Shown: positions 1-10,095, numbered from the stretch's first letter. The stretch is 38,648 bases of DNA from Bacteroidota bacterium (GCA_030596025.1 JAUVKW010000007.1:1-38648), one strand, 5' to 3'. Numbers and translations are program-made. Notes: generated from the sequence alone by a model not told the origin.

Positions 1-2
1 TG

Positions 3-1151
3 ATATCTGTAAACGGAATAAAACTACCGGTTTTTATACAACCGGGTCAGGCTTACGGAACTTTATCCATTGCCCTGGGTTATGGTCGCACAAATTCTGG
101 TAAAATTGGTGACAGCATTGGGAAAAACGCGTTTGTTCTTGCTGGCATTCTGGACGGATATCGTCAATATAATATATCCAATGTTACTATAGATAAAACA
201 GGTGAAAACTATCCACTGGCTACCACCCAGACTCATCATTCAATGGAGGGCCGGGAAATTGTAAAGGAAACTACACTTGAGGAATATATTGAGAATCCTT
301 CTGCCGGCAATGAATCGCATAAGATAATTATGGAGCGGTCTGCCACCATGTATAAAGAACACGAATTCCCGGGTGCTCACTGGGGGCTCAGTATTGACCT
401 TAACAAATGTGTGGGCTGTAATGCATGTGTGATTGCCTGCCAGGTGGAAAATAATGTTGCCGTTATTGGTAAAAAAGAGGTAAGAAACAGGCGTATTATG
501 CACTGGCTACGTATTGACAGGTATTATTCTACAATTTCAGACTCTGTAGGTGCAGAAGTAGAATCTGATAATCCTCAGGTGCTGCACCAACCTGTTATGT
601 GTCATCATTGTGATAATGCTCCTTGTGAGAACGTTTGTCCTGTTGCAGCAACACCACATAGCAAGGAAGGATTGAATACAATGGCCTACAACCGCTGTAT
701 TGGAACTCGTTATTGCATGAATAACTGTCCCTACAGGGTGCGAAGCTTTAACTGGTACCGATATGTAGACAATGACCAGTTCGACTATAATTTCAACGAT
801 AAATACAGCAAAATGGTACTCAATCCCGATGTAGTAGTACGGGAAAGAGGCGTAGTGGAGAAATGTTCTTTCTGCGTTCAGCGGATCCAGGAAAAGAAGC
901 TCCTTGCAAAGAACGAAGGACGCGAGTTGAGGGATGGAGAAATTCAGCCTGCATGTGTACAGTCATGTCCTACACAAGCTCTTGTATTTGGTGATACCAA
1001 TAAAAATGATTCTCAGGTAAGCAGTGAACATAAGGATGAAAGAGCTTATGGTTTACTTGAAGAATTACATACTCTGCCTTCACTGATGTACCTGACAAAA
1101 GTCCGGAATACGGAGAAAGATCACTCTGAGGAAGAGGATCACCATGCATAA
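3..1151 (+). CDS. actB: Alternative complex III iron-sulfur subunit ActB, 3' part (truncated by left window edge)
   Basis: The frame of the 302-aa ORF is open upstream to base 3 (ISVNGIKLPVFIQPGQAYGTLSIALGYGRT...), so the ATG at 243 is internal. It carries four Cys clusters for 4Fe-4S (KCVGCNACVIACQ, MCHHCDNAPCENVCP, CIGTRYCMNNCP, CSFCVQRIQ...CVQSCP). Followed by actC-F homologues. Confidence 0.9.
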   Translation: MSVNGIKLPVFIQPGQAYGTLSIALGYGRTNSGKIGDSIGKNAFVLAGILDGYRQYNISNVTIDKTGENYPLATTQTHHSMEGREIVKETTLEEYIENPSAGNESHKIIMERSATMYKEHEFPGAHWGLSIDLNKCVGCNACVIACQVENNVAVIGKKEVRNRRIMHWLRIDRYYSTISDSVGAEVESDNPQVLHQPVMCHHCDNAPCENVCPVAATPHSKEGLNTMAYNRCIGTRYCMNNCPYRVRSFNWYRYVDNDQFDYNFNDKYSKMVLNPDVVVRERGVVEKCSFCVQRIQEKKLLAKNEGRELRDGEIQPACVQSCPTQALVFGDTNKNDSQVSSEHKDERAYGLLEELHTLPSLMYLTKVRNTEKDHSEEEDHHA

Positions 1152-1191
1152 TTTATGAATAGAACCTAATTGAAACCGATCAATAAGCATT

Positions 1192-2565
1192 ATGTACTTA
1201 AAAGACGTTAGAGGTATCTTAATACAAGGATCAAAATCCTATGGGCAGATTACCCGTGAAATTTTGGCGCCACAGGAACGAAATGCTCCCTTATGGTGGT
1301 ATGGAGGAATGTTTGTTTTTTCCCTGATGTTTCTCGCTGGCATTTACGCCATTCTGCAGACTATTTCAAAAGGCATCGGACTCTGGGGGCTAAATAACAA
1401 TGTAGCCTGGGGATGGGCCATAATAAATTTTGTGTGGTGGATTGGAATCGGGCATGCTGGTACTGCCTTTTCTATATTCCTGCTTGTATTGCGCCAAAAA
1501 TGGAGAACTTCAATTAATAGGGCTGCTGAAGCCATGACTGTTTTTGCAGTACTGGCAGCCGGTCTTTTTCCTGTAATTCATATGGGAAGGATTTGGGATG
1601 CTTTCTTTATTTTTCCCTATCCTACTTCACGCGATTTGTGGGTAAACTATAATTCTCCGCTTTTCTGGGACGTGGTGGCCATCACTACATACCTGTTCGC
1701 CTCGGCTTCTTTCTGGTATGTGGGAATGATTCCTGACCTGGCTACTGTTCGTGACCGTGCCACCTCAAAAATAAAAAGAAAGATCTACCACCTCCTGAGT
1801 TTTGGCTGGGTTGGAGGCATGAAAACCTGGAAGCGCTATGAAGTAATGGCGATTATTTTGGGTGGAGTTACTGCTCCCCTTGTAATTGCAGTTCACTCAA
1901 TTGTATCAATGGACTTTGCCACCAGTGTAATGCCAGGATGGCATACTACAATCTTTCCACCTTACTTTGTTGTTGGTGCTATTTTTTCGGGTTTTGCCAT
2001 GGTACTAACCCTTATGATTATTGTACGTAAAACTTATAAACTGGGAGATTTTGTAACCATGGACCATTTCGAGGCCATTGGGAAAATCCTCATTTTTATC
2101 AGTCTCATCATGGGATCTTCTTATGTTACCGAGGTATTCATCGCCTGGTTCTCGGGTGTTGATGGGGAACTTTACACTTTTTTCCATAATCGTATAACCG
2201 GGGAGTATGCTTTTCAATTCTGGGCTATGGTTACTTGTAATGCCATTATCCCACAACTCTTCTGGTTCAAAAAAGTAAGAAGAAATCTTACCTGGCTTTT
2301 CATCATATCCATTGTGATTAATATAGGAATGTGGTTTGAACGTTTTAATATTGTAGTTACCTCCTTATCGAAAGATTTTCTGCCTGCTACCTGGGTAGAA
2401 TACGACCCCACCATAACTGAAGTCACTATTTACCTTGGCACATTAGGTCTTTTTGGTGTAGGTGTCTTGTTATTTATGCGTTTTATTCCTGTTATGGCCA
2501 TGAATGAATTGAAAATGATAAATAAAGAAACAAGTATTGATAAGGACTTATCCTCTAAAAGTTAA
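1192..2565 (+). CDS. actC: NrfD/PsrC-like quinol-interacting membrane subunit ActC
   Basis: 457 aa polytopic protein with NrfD-like motifs (WWIGIGHAGTAFSIFLLVLRQKWRTSINRAAEAMTVFA), located between actB and actD. Confidence 0.9.
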   Translation: MYLKDVRGILIQGSKSYGQITREILAPQERNAPLWWYGGMFVFSLMFLAGIYAILQTISKGIGLWGLNNNVAWGWAIINFVWWIGIGHAGTAFSIFLLVLRQKWRTSINRAAEAMTVFAVLAAGLFPVIHMGRIWDAFFIFPYPTSRDLWVNYNSPLFWDVVAITTYLFASASFWYVGMIPDLATVRDRATSKIKRKIYHLLSFGWVGGMKTWKRYEVMAIILGGVTAPLVIAVHSIVSMDFATSVMPGWHTTIFPPYFVVGAIFSGFAMVLTLMIIVRKTYKLGDFVTMDHFEAIGKILIFISLIMGSSYVTEVFIAWFSGVDGELYTFFHNRITGEYAFQFWAMVTCNAIIPQLFWFKKVRRNLTWLFIISIVINIGMWFERFNIVVTSLSKDFLPATWVEYDPTITEVTIYLGTLGLFGVGVLLFMRFIPVMAMNELKMINKETSIDKDLSSKS

Positions 2566-2571
2566 GAAATT

Positions 2572-3087
2572 ATGGAATATTCAAAAATAATTGGTGTTTA
2601 CGATGACGAACAGAAGCTGTACGATTCCATAGATCAGATCCAGGAAAAAGGGTACAAGGTTGCAGATGTGATTTCTCCATTCCCCCTGGAAGAACTGTTT
2701 GAGAAACTGAAAGTCAATACACGCATCAACCTTGCTGCATTCTTTTATGCACTGATAGGTGGAGTAATTGGAATTTCTGCATTTCTATACTACACTGCAG
2801 TGGTTGACTACCCTTTGAACATTGGTGGAAAACCTAGTTTAAGTTTGACTTTCGTTCTGATTATTTTTGTAGGAACCATATTTGTAGTGGTATTCGGCAC
2901 TCTGCTTACTTTTTTCATCCGGGAGAAGAAAGGTCCCGGTGCCAAAATACATTTTGAGTATCCCGGAGTTACCGATGATAAATTTGCCCTTTTGATTGAT
3001 AGAACTAAAGATCTCTCAGAAGAAAATATTATAGAAATTAATCAAATTATAAAAAATAGCGGCGCCATAAAAGTAGATGAGCAATAA
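2572..3087 (+). CDS. actD: ActD (DUF3341 family membrane protein)
   Basis: 171 aa, two TM segments, GVYDDEQKLYDSIDQIQEKGYKVADVISPFPLE start typical of DUF3341. Conserved operon position. Confidence 0.88.
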   Translation: MEYSKIIGVYDDEQKLYDSIDQIQEKGYKVADVISPFPLEELFEKLKVNTRINLAAFFYALIGGVIGISAFLYYTAVVDYPLNIGGKPSLSLTFVLIIFVGTIFVVVFGTLLTFFIREKKGPGAKIHFEYPGVTDDKFALLIDRTKDLSEENIIEINQIIKNSGAIKVDEQ

Positions 3088-3123
3088 TTCTGATTTGCTT
3101 TTATGGATTCAGCACTTAAATAG

Positions 3124-3687
3124 ATGAAGCTGATGAAAAAATTATTTATTTTACCTGCCCTGATTATCCTGTTAGGCCTGAATTCATGCTCCCACGACCG
3201 TAATAACCCGGGTCATGCTTACTTTCCCGACATGGCTCAATCAGTTGCATATGAGGCGTATAAAGAAAACCCTGTATATAAGGATGGTAAGAGCATGCAG
3301 ATGCCTGTGGAAGGAACAATTCCAAGGGAAATGATTCCTTACCAGTATGAAAAAGGACTGGATGGACAGCAAAAAGCAGGTGAAGAACTGGTGAGTCCCC
3401 TGGAAGTAAGTTCTGATGTTCTGCAGGAAGGTCAAAAACAATACGAAGTTTTTTGTGTCATTTGTCATGGTACCGCAGGAAAAGGAGATGGCTACCTGTT
3501 TACAAGTAAACTTTTCCCTGCACAACCAACAGATCTAACAGCAGATATCATCCAGAATATGCCGGATGGAGAAATATACCATATTATCACACAGGGTTCA
3601 CTTTCCGGACTTATGGGATCACATGGTTCACAGATAAAACCGGAAGACAGATGGAATATTATTGTTTATCTGAAAAATAGTTTTTAA
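3124..3687 (+). CDS. actE: ActE mono-heme cytochrome c lipoprotein
   Basis: Lipobox LGLNSC, one CxxCH (FCVICHGTAGKGDG), DRWNIIVYLK cytochrome c end; follows actD. Start may be the second Met (3133). Confidence 0.88.
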   Translation: MKLMKKLFILPALIILLGLNSCSHDRNNPGHAYFPDMAQSVAYEAYKENPVYKDGKSMQMPVEGTIPREMIPYQYEKGLDGQQKAGEELVSPLEVSSDVLQEGQKQYEVFCVICHGTAGKGDGYLFTSKLFPAQPTDLTADIIQNMPDGEIYHIITQGSLSGLMGSHGSQIKPEDRWNIIVYLKNSF

Positions 3688-3755
3688 CAATAAAAAAATT
3701 TTAATAAAGTTCTTCGATATAGAGATATTAAAAACCATTATTTAATCTGCATACA

Positions 3756-4934
3756 ATGGAAGAAAAGATTAGCTGCTCACCAAAACTGAAATATGCTTCA
3801 CTGGCAATGATCCTCATTGGAATCATAGCTACCATCCTTGCTTTTCTTGGTGACAGCCAAAGAGCATGGGCAAACCTTTTGTTAAGCAATTATTATTTCT
3901 TATCCATAGCACTGGGTGCTTCTTTTTTCCTTGCTATTCAATATATAGCCCAGGCTGGCTGGTCTGCTGCTTTTAAAAGGATTCCCGAGGCTATGTCACG
4001 ATACATACCCCTGGCCGCTATTTTCATGTTCGTAGGTCTGCTGGGAATAAAGCAAATTTATCCATGGATCAATCCTGAAGAAGCTGGAATTTTTAACGAG
4101 CATGAATTTCACCTCCTGCATCATAAGGAAGCTTATTTAAATGTGCCATTTTTTATTATTAGGATGGTTTTCTATTTTATGGTGTGGATTTTTATGACCT
4201 TTTATCTCAGGAAGCTTTCTGTGGCAGAAGATCGTGTTGGAGGCCTGGAATACTTTAAGAAAAGTGAATATTATAGTAAAGTTTACATATTCCTCCTGGC
4301 TTTTACTTTCATATTTGCCTCTATTGACTGGATAATGAGTCTCGAACCTATCTGGTTCAGCACTATATTCGCTGCCAAAAACTTCATGTCTTCATTTTAC
4401 CATGGTACAGCAGTGATTATTCTGATTGTTATTCTGCTACATAATAAGGGCTATTTATCCTTTATGAATAAAGCCCACTGGCACGATTTCTCAAAGTACC
4501 TGTTTATGTTGAGTATATTCTTTGGTTATTTCTGGTATTCACAGTATATGCTCCTGTGGTATGCCAATATTCCGGAGGAAACCAGTTATTATGTTTTGAG
4601 AAGAGAACATTTTTCTCAAGCTCACTTCGTTATAAACCTGATACTCAATTTTGCAATTCCTTTCGTGGTACTTCTTCCAAATTTCCTGGCCAGGAAAAAG
4701 GGAATATTACTTGCTATAGTGATCATACTTCTGATAGGACATTTTGTAGATCTTTACGAACAGATCATGCCGGGTGCAACTGGAGAATACAAGATTGGTT
4801 TTACTGAAATTGGCATATGGCTGGGTTTTGCAGGAATTTTCACTCTGGTCACTATGCGTACTCTCACCAAGGCAAATATAATCCCGGTTAACCATCCCTA
4901 CCTGCAGGAAAGCATACAGCATTCTGAGCATTAA
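3756..4934 (+). CDS. actF: ActF, quinol:cytochrome c oxidoreductase membrane subunit
   Basis: 392 aa polytopic protein with HEFHLLHHKEAYLNVPFFIIRMVFYF and IMSLEPIWFSTIFAAKNF motifs; last gene of the act cluster. Confidence 0.88.
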   Translation: MEEKISCSPKLKYASLAMILIGIIATILAFLGDSQRAWANLLLSNYYFLSIALGASFFLAIQYIAQAGWSAAFKRIPEAMSRYIPLAAIFMFVGLLGIKQIYPWINPEEAGIFNEHEFHLLHHKEAYLNVPFFIIRMVFYFMVWIFMTFYLRKLSVAEDRVGGLEYFKKSEYYSKVYIFLLAFTFIFASIDWIMSLEPIWFSTIFAAKNFMSSFYHGTAVIILIVILLHNKGYLSFMNKAHWHDFSKYLFMLSIFFGYFWYSQYMLLWYANIPEETSYYVLRREHFSQAHFVINLILNFAIPFVVLLPNFLARKKGILLAIVIILLIGHFVDLYEQIMPGATGEYKIGFTEIGIWLGFAGIFTLVTMRTLTKANIIPVNHPYLQESIQHSEH

Positions 4935-4961
4935 TATTTTTTATTGCAAAATACAGAGATG

Positions 4962-4992
4962 GGGCTGCATAAAATATATGCGGCCCTTTTTT
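4962..4992 (+). terminator. Rho-independent terminator after the act operon
   Basis: GGGCTGCAT-AAAATAT-ATGCGGCCC (9-bp stem with one G.U pair) followed by TTTTTT. Confidence 0.8.
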
Positions 4993-5097
4993 CATTTTTG
5001 AAGCACTATATACCAAAATTGCATCAAATAAATAGATACTGAGTCAAAAAAATTAATTCGAAAAGTAAAAAACATAACTGAGGATAAATAAAAAATA

Positions 5098-5117
5098 GCA
5101 CCGGGCTTTAGCCTGGT
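5098..5117. repeat. REP-like hairpin
   Basis: CACCGGGC-TTTA-GCCTGGTG, 8-bp stem with one G.U. Confidence 0.4.
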
Positions 5118-5346
5118 GTTAGGAGTTAAGTTTGAGTGAGATTTTGGCGCAAATTTCGCCTTGTGCTCAAGCTTTCAATACACCGAGGGTAAAGGTTTGC
5201 TAAAGACTGCAAAACTTGTGACAAAACCGAAATATGCAGGCACCAGGTACTTCCGGAATATGATATATCTTTGATTTATTCGGATTTTGAACTCAACTTT
5301 CAACTTCCAGGGCTAAATATTCAAGGTTCAATTCCTGAAATATATT

Positions 5347-5856
5347 TTACCTTTTTCTATTGATTAATTTAGGAATCCACATAGGAACATCTTTCATATA
5401 TAGCTCATAATCCTCCCCAAATCTTTTCAGCAGAAGCTTTTCTTCATGGCGGGAAATAAAATGCAAAAAGAAAACAGCCATAAGAAAAACAAAAAATGCA
5501 ATCAATGAAGTGCTAAGTACCAAAAGACCAAAATACAATAGTAATTCACTAAGGTATACCGGGTGACGAACCCATCCGAATACTCCCTCTCTGATTACAC
5601 AGGGCTCTGAACGTTCGGTCCCGAAAACAATTTTCAGACCCTTTAGTACCAGGTAAGCAGAAATTATTAAAAAAACGAACCCGACTGGTAGTCGAATTAT
5701 ATTTGGAACATACTCGTTAAGTGAGGTAGTCAGGTTTAAAAAGAAAGAATCAGCGATCCAGCTTGTAAAAAATAATACAGCAAGAATTATCTGCCCTGCA
5801 TCTCCCAGCTTGTGCTCCCCGATAAGATCTTTGTGGTGTTCGTGACGATGTGCCAT
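5347..5856 (-). CDS. Isoprenylcysteine carboxyl methyltransferase (ICMT/PEMT-like) family protein
   Basis: 169 aa, multiple TM helices, FGWVRHPVYLSELLLYFGLL and HEEKLLLKRFGEDYELY motifs. Confidence 0.8.
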   Translation of the reverse strand: MAHRHEHHKDLIGEHKLGDAGQIILAVLFFTSWIADSFFLNLTTSLNEYVPNIIRLPVGFVFLIISAYLVLKGLKIVFGTERSEPCVIREGVFGWVRHPVYLSELLLYFGLLVLSTSLIAFFVFLMAVFFLHFISRHEEKLLLKRFGEDYELYMKDVPMWIPKLINRKR

Positions 5857-5974
5857 AATTTCCTAATTAAGTAGGGTTTCTATGTTTTTCGCTAATTGCC
5901 CCATCATTTTCAATGGTTCCGGTTAAAGATTGTTCCGGGTTTCGAGTTTAAGACTGTTCCTGGTTATGTATGTT

Positions 5975-6030
5975 CCTTTTATCTTTCTTTGTCCTCCGAA
6001 GCCTTTTTCCAGGCGAAGGAGGATATCTTT
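5975..6030. repeat. 56-bp structured repeat, copy 1
   Basis: CCTTTTATCTTTCTTTGTCCTCCGAAGCCTTTTTCCAGGCGAAGGAGGATATCTTT; 55/56 identical to 8374..8429; contains TCCTCC-GAA-GCCT/AGGC-GAA-GGAGGA fold-back. Confidence 0.8.
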
Positions 6031-6188
6031 TATCTTTACCTGTGAACTCACTTCTCTTTGTATCGTCCTGATATATGTCTACAGGTTTAACAATAATTCA
6101 TTCTACAGAAGTGTGGACATATTCTGTTATTTTATCTCTTAGTCTCTCAGTCTCATTCCAATACTCACCTCTCATCGCTCACCTCTTC

Positions 6189-6956
6189 TTATCTTTCGCT
6201 CCCTCTCTTTGTTTTGCCCTGCGCCCCTAACCCTGTGCCTTCTTTCATCATTCCTCCTGCCATCTCTATACTCTTCCTTGCCAGTATTTTGGTAGGATTA
6301 ATAATAGGTACAGGGATATCCAGATAATCCATAATCAGTGGAATTTCTGTACAGCCGGTAATAATTGCCCGGGCACCCATATCCAGCAATTGTTTTACCG
6401 CAGGCTGCACTAACCTGGCTGCTTCCTTCTTATACCCGGCTTTTATCCCCTGATTACCATAAATAGCATTCATGATATTTTGCCTGTGCTGCTCATCAGG
6501 AAATATTATTTTCAGTCCCCTTTCGTTAAAGAATTTATTGTAAATCCTTGTTTTATAAACTCCCAGCGTTGATAGCAGGCCAAGGGATTGTATCTCAGGA
6601 TGATTTTCTTCAACCCGCTTTGCTGACTCATCAATCATATTGATCAGGGGGATGGAAACAGCCTTACGTATGTCCTCAATAAAATAATGTGCTGTATTGC
6701 AGGGCATAATAAGGAAATCTGCTCCCCATAATTCGAGTTTCCTGGCTGACTCAATAAGAAACGGAACAGGATCGGGTCCAATACCAAGTATGAAGTCAGA
6801 ACGATCGGGAATAGAAGTATTATTATTAATAATAAGGGGAAGGTGATCACCATCACTCGAAGCCTGGGTTTGATAAACAACAGACCTGAACAGATCTGAT
6901 GTAGCTTCAGAACCCATGCCCCCGATTATACCAATAGTTTTTTTATTTGTTTCCAT
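6189..6956 (-). CDS. Aspartate/glutamate racemase family protein
   Basis: IGIIGGMGSEATSDLFR, MPCNTAHYF, TGCTEIPLIM (catalytic Cys pair). The track ORF starts at 6965; Met at 6956 precedes TNKKTIGIIGGMG. Confidence 0.88.
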   Translation of the reverse strand: METNKKTIGIIGGMGSEATSDLFRSVVYQTQASSDGDHLPLIINNNTSIPDRSDFILGIGPDPVPFLIESARKLELWGADFLIMPCNTAHYFIEDIRKAVSIPLINMIDESAKRVEENHPEIQSLGLLSTLGVYKTRIYNKFFNERGLKIIFPDEQHRQNIMNAIYGNQGIKAGYKKEAARLVQPAVKQLLDMGARAIITGCTEIPLIMDYLDIPVPIINPTKILARKSIEMAGGMMKEGTGLGAQGKTKRGSER

Positions 6957-8196
6957 CCCGGCCATATTTTCTCATGATCTCAAGTACCTTTTCAATTGGC
7001 AGGGCCTCCACCTTATGCCCATCCCTGCCACTAACAGTTCTGGCCGTAAACATGGAATTCAGAATGGCTTCCTCTGTTGCCTCAACCACTGCCATAAAAA
7101 GAGGTGACATAGAACTATTAGCTAAAGTCGCAATTTTTCGTACCTTTTCTCCTGACCTGTACTTTATAAAATTTTCTTCATAAGTAGAAAAAGCAACTAC
7201 ATAATCTCCACTTCCGTTTGATGAGATACCTCCTGTTCTGGCAAGACCCAACATAGCTCTCTTTGCAAGTCTTTCCAGATTCCTTGAATCTAAAGGAGCA
7301 TCTGTGGCTACAATTATCATACAAGAACCATCTGCTGCATCTGTAAGAGTACTGCTCATATAATATTTACCCAGTTCCTTCCCTACGGGCACTCCATCAA
7401 TCTGAAGCACTCCACCAAAATTAGTTTGAACAAGTACACCAATTGTATAAGCTCCAAGATTACCTGGTAGCTTGCGTGAAGAGGTCCCGATTCCTCCCTT
7501 GAAGGAATAACAAGTGGTGCCGGTACCTGCCCCCACAACTCCCTCTTCCACATGTCCGTTCTTAGCTAAACGAATTGCTTCAAGCACATCTTCTGAACTT
7601 ACCTGCCTTCCCCTTATATCATTTAAATAGCCATCATTTGTTTCCCCTACCACCGGATTTACAGATTGAACATCGCTATTCTCTGGTATTGACAGGGTAT
7701 AGCCGATCAGGGCATCAGCGGCTCCTGGAACACTTAAAGTATTAGTTAGAATAATAGGTGTTTCCAGATTTCCAAGTTCCTGTATCTGGGTACTCCCAAC
7801 CAACTTTCCATAACCATTTCCAACATAAACTGCTGCCGGCACCTTATTCCTGAAAATATTTCCCTGGTGAGGTAAAATTGCAGTTACACCTGTACGTACC
7901 TGCTCCCCAATTATCAGGGTTTTATGTCCAATAGTAACTCCTGAAACATCAGTGATGGCATTATAAAATCCTGGAGTCATCACTCCTGGCTGAATACCAT
8001 AGTCCCGAACCCTTTTGTTCTGAGTAAAACCCTCCTGCCCGGGCTGAAAAAATATAGCCAGGACAAGCAAGAATAGTAGAGTTTGCTTTTTCAATTTCTT
8101 ATTACAGTTATTATCTCCTACGAAATTAGAAACAATTTTGATGTATCTCTCCCTTCTAATCAACGATCTTTTTACCAATATTAGAATACCACCCAA
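6943..8196 (-). CDS. P1 family peptidase (DmpA/BapA-like N-terminal nucleophile aminopeptidase), secreted
   Basis: YGIQPGVMTPGFYNAITDVSGVTIGH, GVTAILPH, and the GGIGTSSRKLPG autoprocessing region. Hydrophobic signal segment KKQTLLFLLVLAIFF. Exact start uncertain. Overlaps the racemase start. Confidence 0.88.
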   Translation of the reverse strand: MGGILILVKRSLIRRERYIKIVSNFVGDNNCNKKLKKQTLLFLLVLAIFFQPGQEGFTQNKRVRDYGIQPGVMTPGFYNAITDVSGVTIGHKTLIIGEQVRTGVTAILPHQGNIFRNKVPAAVYVGNGYGKLVGSTQIQELGNLETPIILTNTLSVPGAADALIGYTLSIPENSDVQSVNPVVGETNDGYLNDIRGRQVSSEDVLEAIRLAKNGHVEEGVVGAGTGTTCYSFKGGIGTSSRKLPGNLGAYTIGVLVQTNFGGVLQIDGVPVGKELGKYYMSSTLTDAADGSCMIIVATDAPLDSRNLERLAKRAMLGLARTGGISSNGSGDYVVAFSTYEENFIKYRSGEKVRKIATLANSSMSPLFMAVVEATEEAILNSMFTARTVSGRDGHKVEALPIEKVLEIMRKYGRDGNK

Positions 8197-8373
8197 GCAC
8201 TATAGCCCCGTAGACCGCTCCTGTAGTGCATTAGCGACGATTTGGGCTGGATTTTGCACCTATTTTACCTATGTTCTGTTTGACTTTTAGACCTTTAGAC
8301 TCTGTGACCATCTTCATCACTCATCTCTTCCCTTTCTTGCCCTGCGCCTCTGCGCCCCAGGCCTCTTCTCTTC

Positions 8374-8429
8374 CCTTTTATCTTTCTTTGTCCTCCGAAG
8401 CCTTTTTCCAGGCGTAGGAGGATATCTTT
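8374..8429. repeat. 56-bp structured repeat, copy 2
   Basis: Single mismatch relative to 5975..6030, same orientation. Confidence 0.8.
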
Positions 8430-8481
8430 AATCTTTTCACTCTCACCTCTAACTCCTTCGTTCCATCATTTATCTTTCACT

Positions 8482-10008
8482 TCAGGGGTTCATTGCCCAT
8501 TCTGGCATTACATTAAAATCTATGCCCAGCACAGGTCCCATGAGGAGTATTCCGATTGTGAGTATAGCAATACCAAGAAGATTAATCAACAGGCCTACCT
8601 TGGCCATATCAATGATCTTGATTCTTTTGGTGCCAAATATTATTGCATTTGGAGGAGTTGCAACTGGCATCATAAAAGCAAATGAACTGGCAAGTGTAGC
8701 AGGAATCATGAGAAGTAAGGGATTTTTTCCTATAGCAGTACCAAGCGCAGCCAGAATAGGAAGAATCATCTGTGAAGTGGCAATATTGGAGGTAAGTTCT
8801 GTGAGGAATGTAAGAACACCACAAACGGAAGCGATAATTACCAGGGGTGAGTATGATTCCATATGATAGAAACTACCTCCAAGCCATTCTGAAAATCCCG
8901 ATACTTTAAAAGCCCCTGCCAGGGCAAAGCCACCACCAAATAGTAATACAATTCCCCAGGGTAGCTTCGACGCATTTTCCCACTCCATAATACTTCCCTT
9001 ATCCTTTGCAGGTATTATGAAAAGTAAGGAGGAAATAGCAATAGCCACTACTCCATCATTCAGGTATTCCGGATGTTTAAACAAGGATGACCAACCTGGT
9101 ATATGTATAGCTCCCATATCTATGTTTGCCCTGGTCAACCACAAAAGCGCAAGAGTTAAAAAAATAAAAAGTACAATTTTTTCTTCATAGCTCATTTTTC
9201 CAAGTGACCGGTACTGATCCCTAAATAAGGAAGAGTTGATTTCAAATTTAATGCGGCCAAACAGGAAGGATAAAATCCCCCAAACTATCACTAAAAAAGT
9301 AATGCTGATGGGTAAGGCAAAGAAAAACCAGCTTGCAAATGTAATCTCGGGAGCATCGGGAAATGAGATGGCATAAATGCGCAAAAATGCAGCATTCGGA
9401 GGTGTTCCTATAAGTGTAGCTATCCCTCCTATACTCGAGCTGTATGCAATTCCCAGCAATAAACCAATGGAGTATCTTTTCATTTTTTCAACACCCAGGG
9501 TAGATTCAAGCTTGATAATTACCGAAAGTGCAATTGGAACCATCATCATAGCAGTAGCTGTATTCGATATCCACATGGATAAAAAAGAACTGGTAACCAT
9601 AAAACCAAGCAAGATTCGTTTGGGTTTTACTCCAAAAATCATAAGTGCAAAGATTGCAATCCTCTTATGGAGAGACCACTTTTCCATTGCAAGAGCAACA
9701 ATAAAGCCTCCCAGAAACAGAAAGATCACATCATTAAAATAAAGGGTAGAAACGTCCTTTCCATCCATAACACCCAGGAGAGGAAATAAAAAAACCGGAA
9801 GAAGTGCCGTTACCGCAAGAGGTACTGCCTCAGTAATCCACCATGTGGCCATAAGAACGGCAATACCTGCAGTATATTGAATCTCGGGGTGACCTGGACT
9901 GGGTTTAAAATATGTAATAATAATAAAAGTCAGAAAAGGACCCAGAACAAGACCAATTTTTTGCAGAAGAGTATATTCTGATTTAAAAAGTCTGACTTTC
10001 ATTAACAC
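8482..10008 (-). CDS. SLC13/DASS family anion (dicarboxylate/sulfate) symporter
   Basis: 508 aa polytopic; SNTATAMMMVPIALSV, GTPPNAAFLRIY, TSNIATSQMILPILAAL, MPVATPPNAIIFGT signature motifs. Confidence 0.9.
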   Translation of the reverse strand: MLMKVRLFKSEYTLLQKIGLVLGPFLTFIIITYFKPSPGHPEIQYTAGIAVLMATWWITEAVPLAVTALLPVFLFPLLGVMDGKDVSTLYFNDVIFLFLGGFIVALAMEKWSLHKRIAIFALMIFGVKPKRILLGFMVTSSFLSMWISNTATAMMMVPIALSVIIKLESTLGVEKMKRYSIGLLLGIAYSSSIGGIATLIGTPPNAAFLRIYAISFPDAPEITFASWFFFALPISITFLVIVWGILSFLFGRIKFEINSSLFRDQYRSLGKMSYEEKIVLFIFLTLALLWLTRANIDMGAIHIPGWSSLFKHPEYLNDGVVAIAISSLLFIIPAKDKGSIMEWENASKLPWGIVLLFGGGFALAGAFKVSGFSEWLGGSFYHMESYSPLVIIASVCGVLTFLTELTSNIATSQMILPILAALGTAIGKNPLLLMIPATLASSFAFMMPVATPPNAIIFGTKRIKIIDMAKVGLLINLLGIAILTIGILLMGPVLGIDFNVMPEWAMNP

Positions 10009-10095
10009 AAGAAACTAACTGATTATAAATTTGAGTGAGGTATTAATAATAAATTTAGAAAATCTAAGGTAGTTTATTTTGACGACAAACAAAGC

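Noticed and set aside
5930-6142. 70-aa + ORF covering the 56-bp repeat
   Set aside because: ORF is produced by the repeat and C/T-rich text; not protein-like.
8522-8866. 114-aa + strand ORF antisense to the DASS transporter (likewise 9377..9742)
   Set aside because: Mirror ORFs fully inside a well-supported gene, with no independent family signal.
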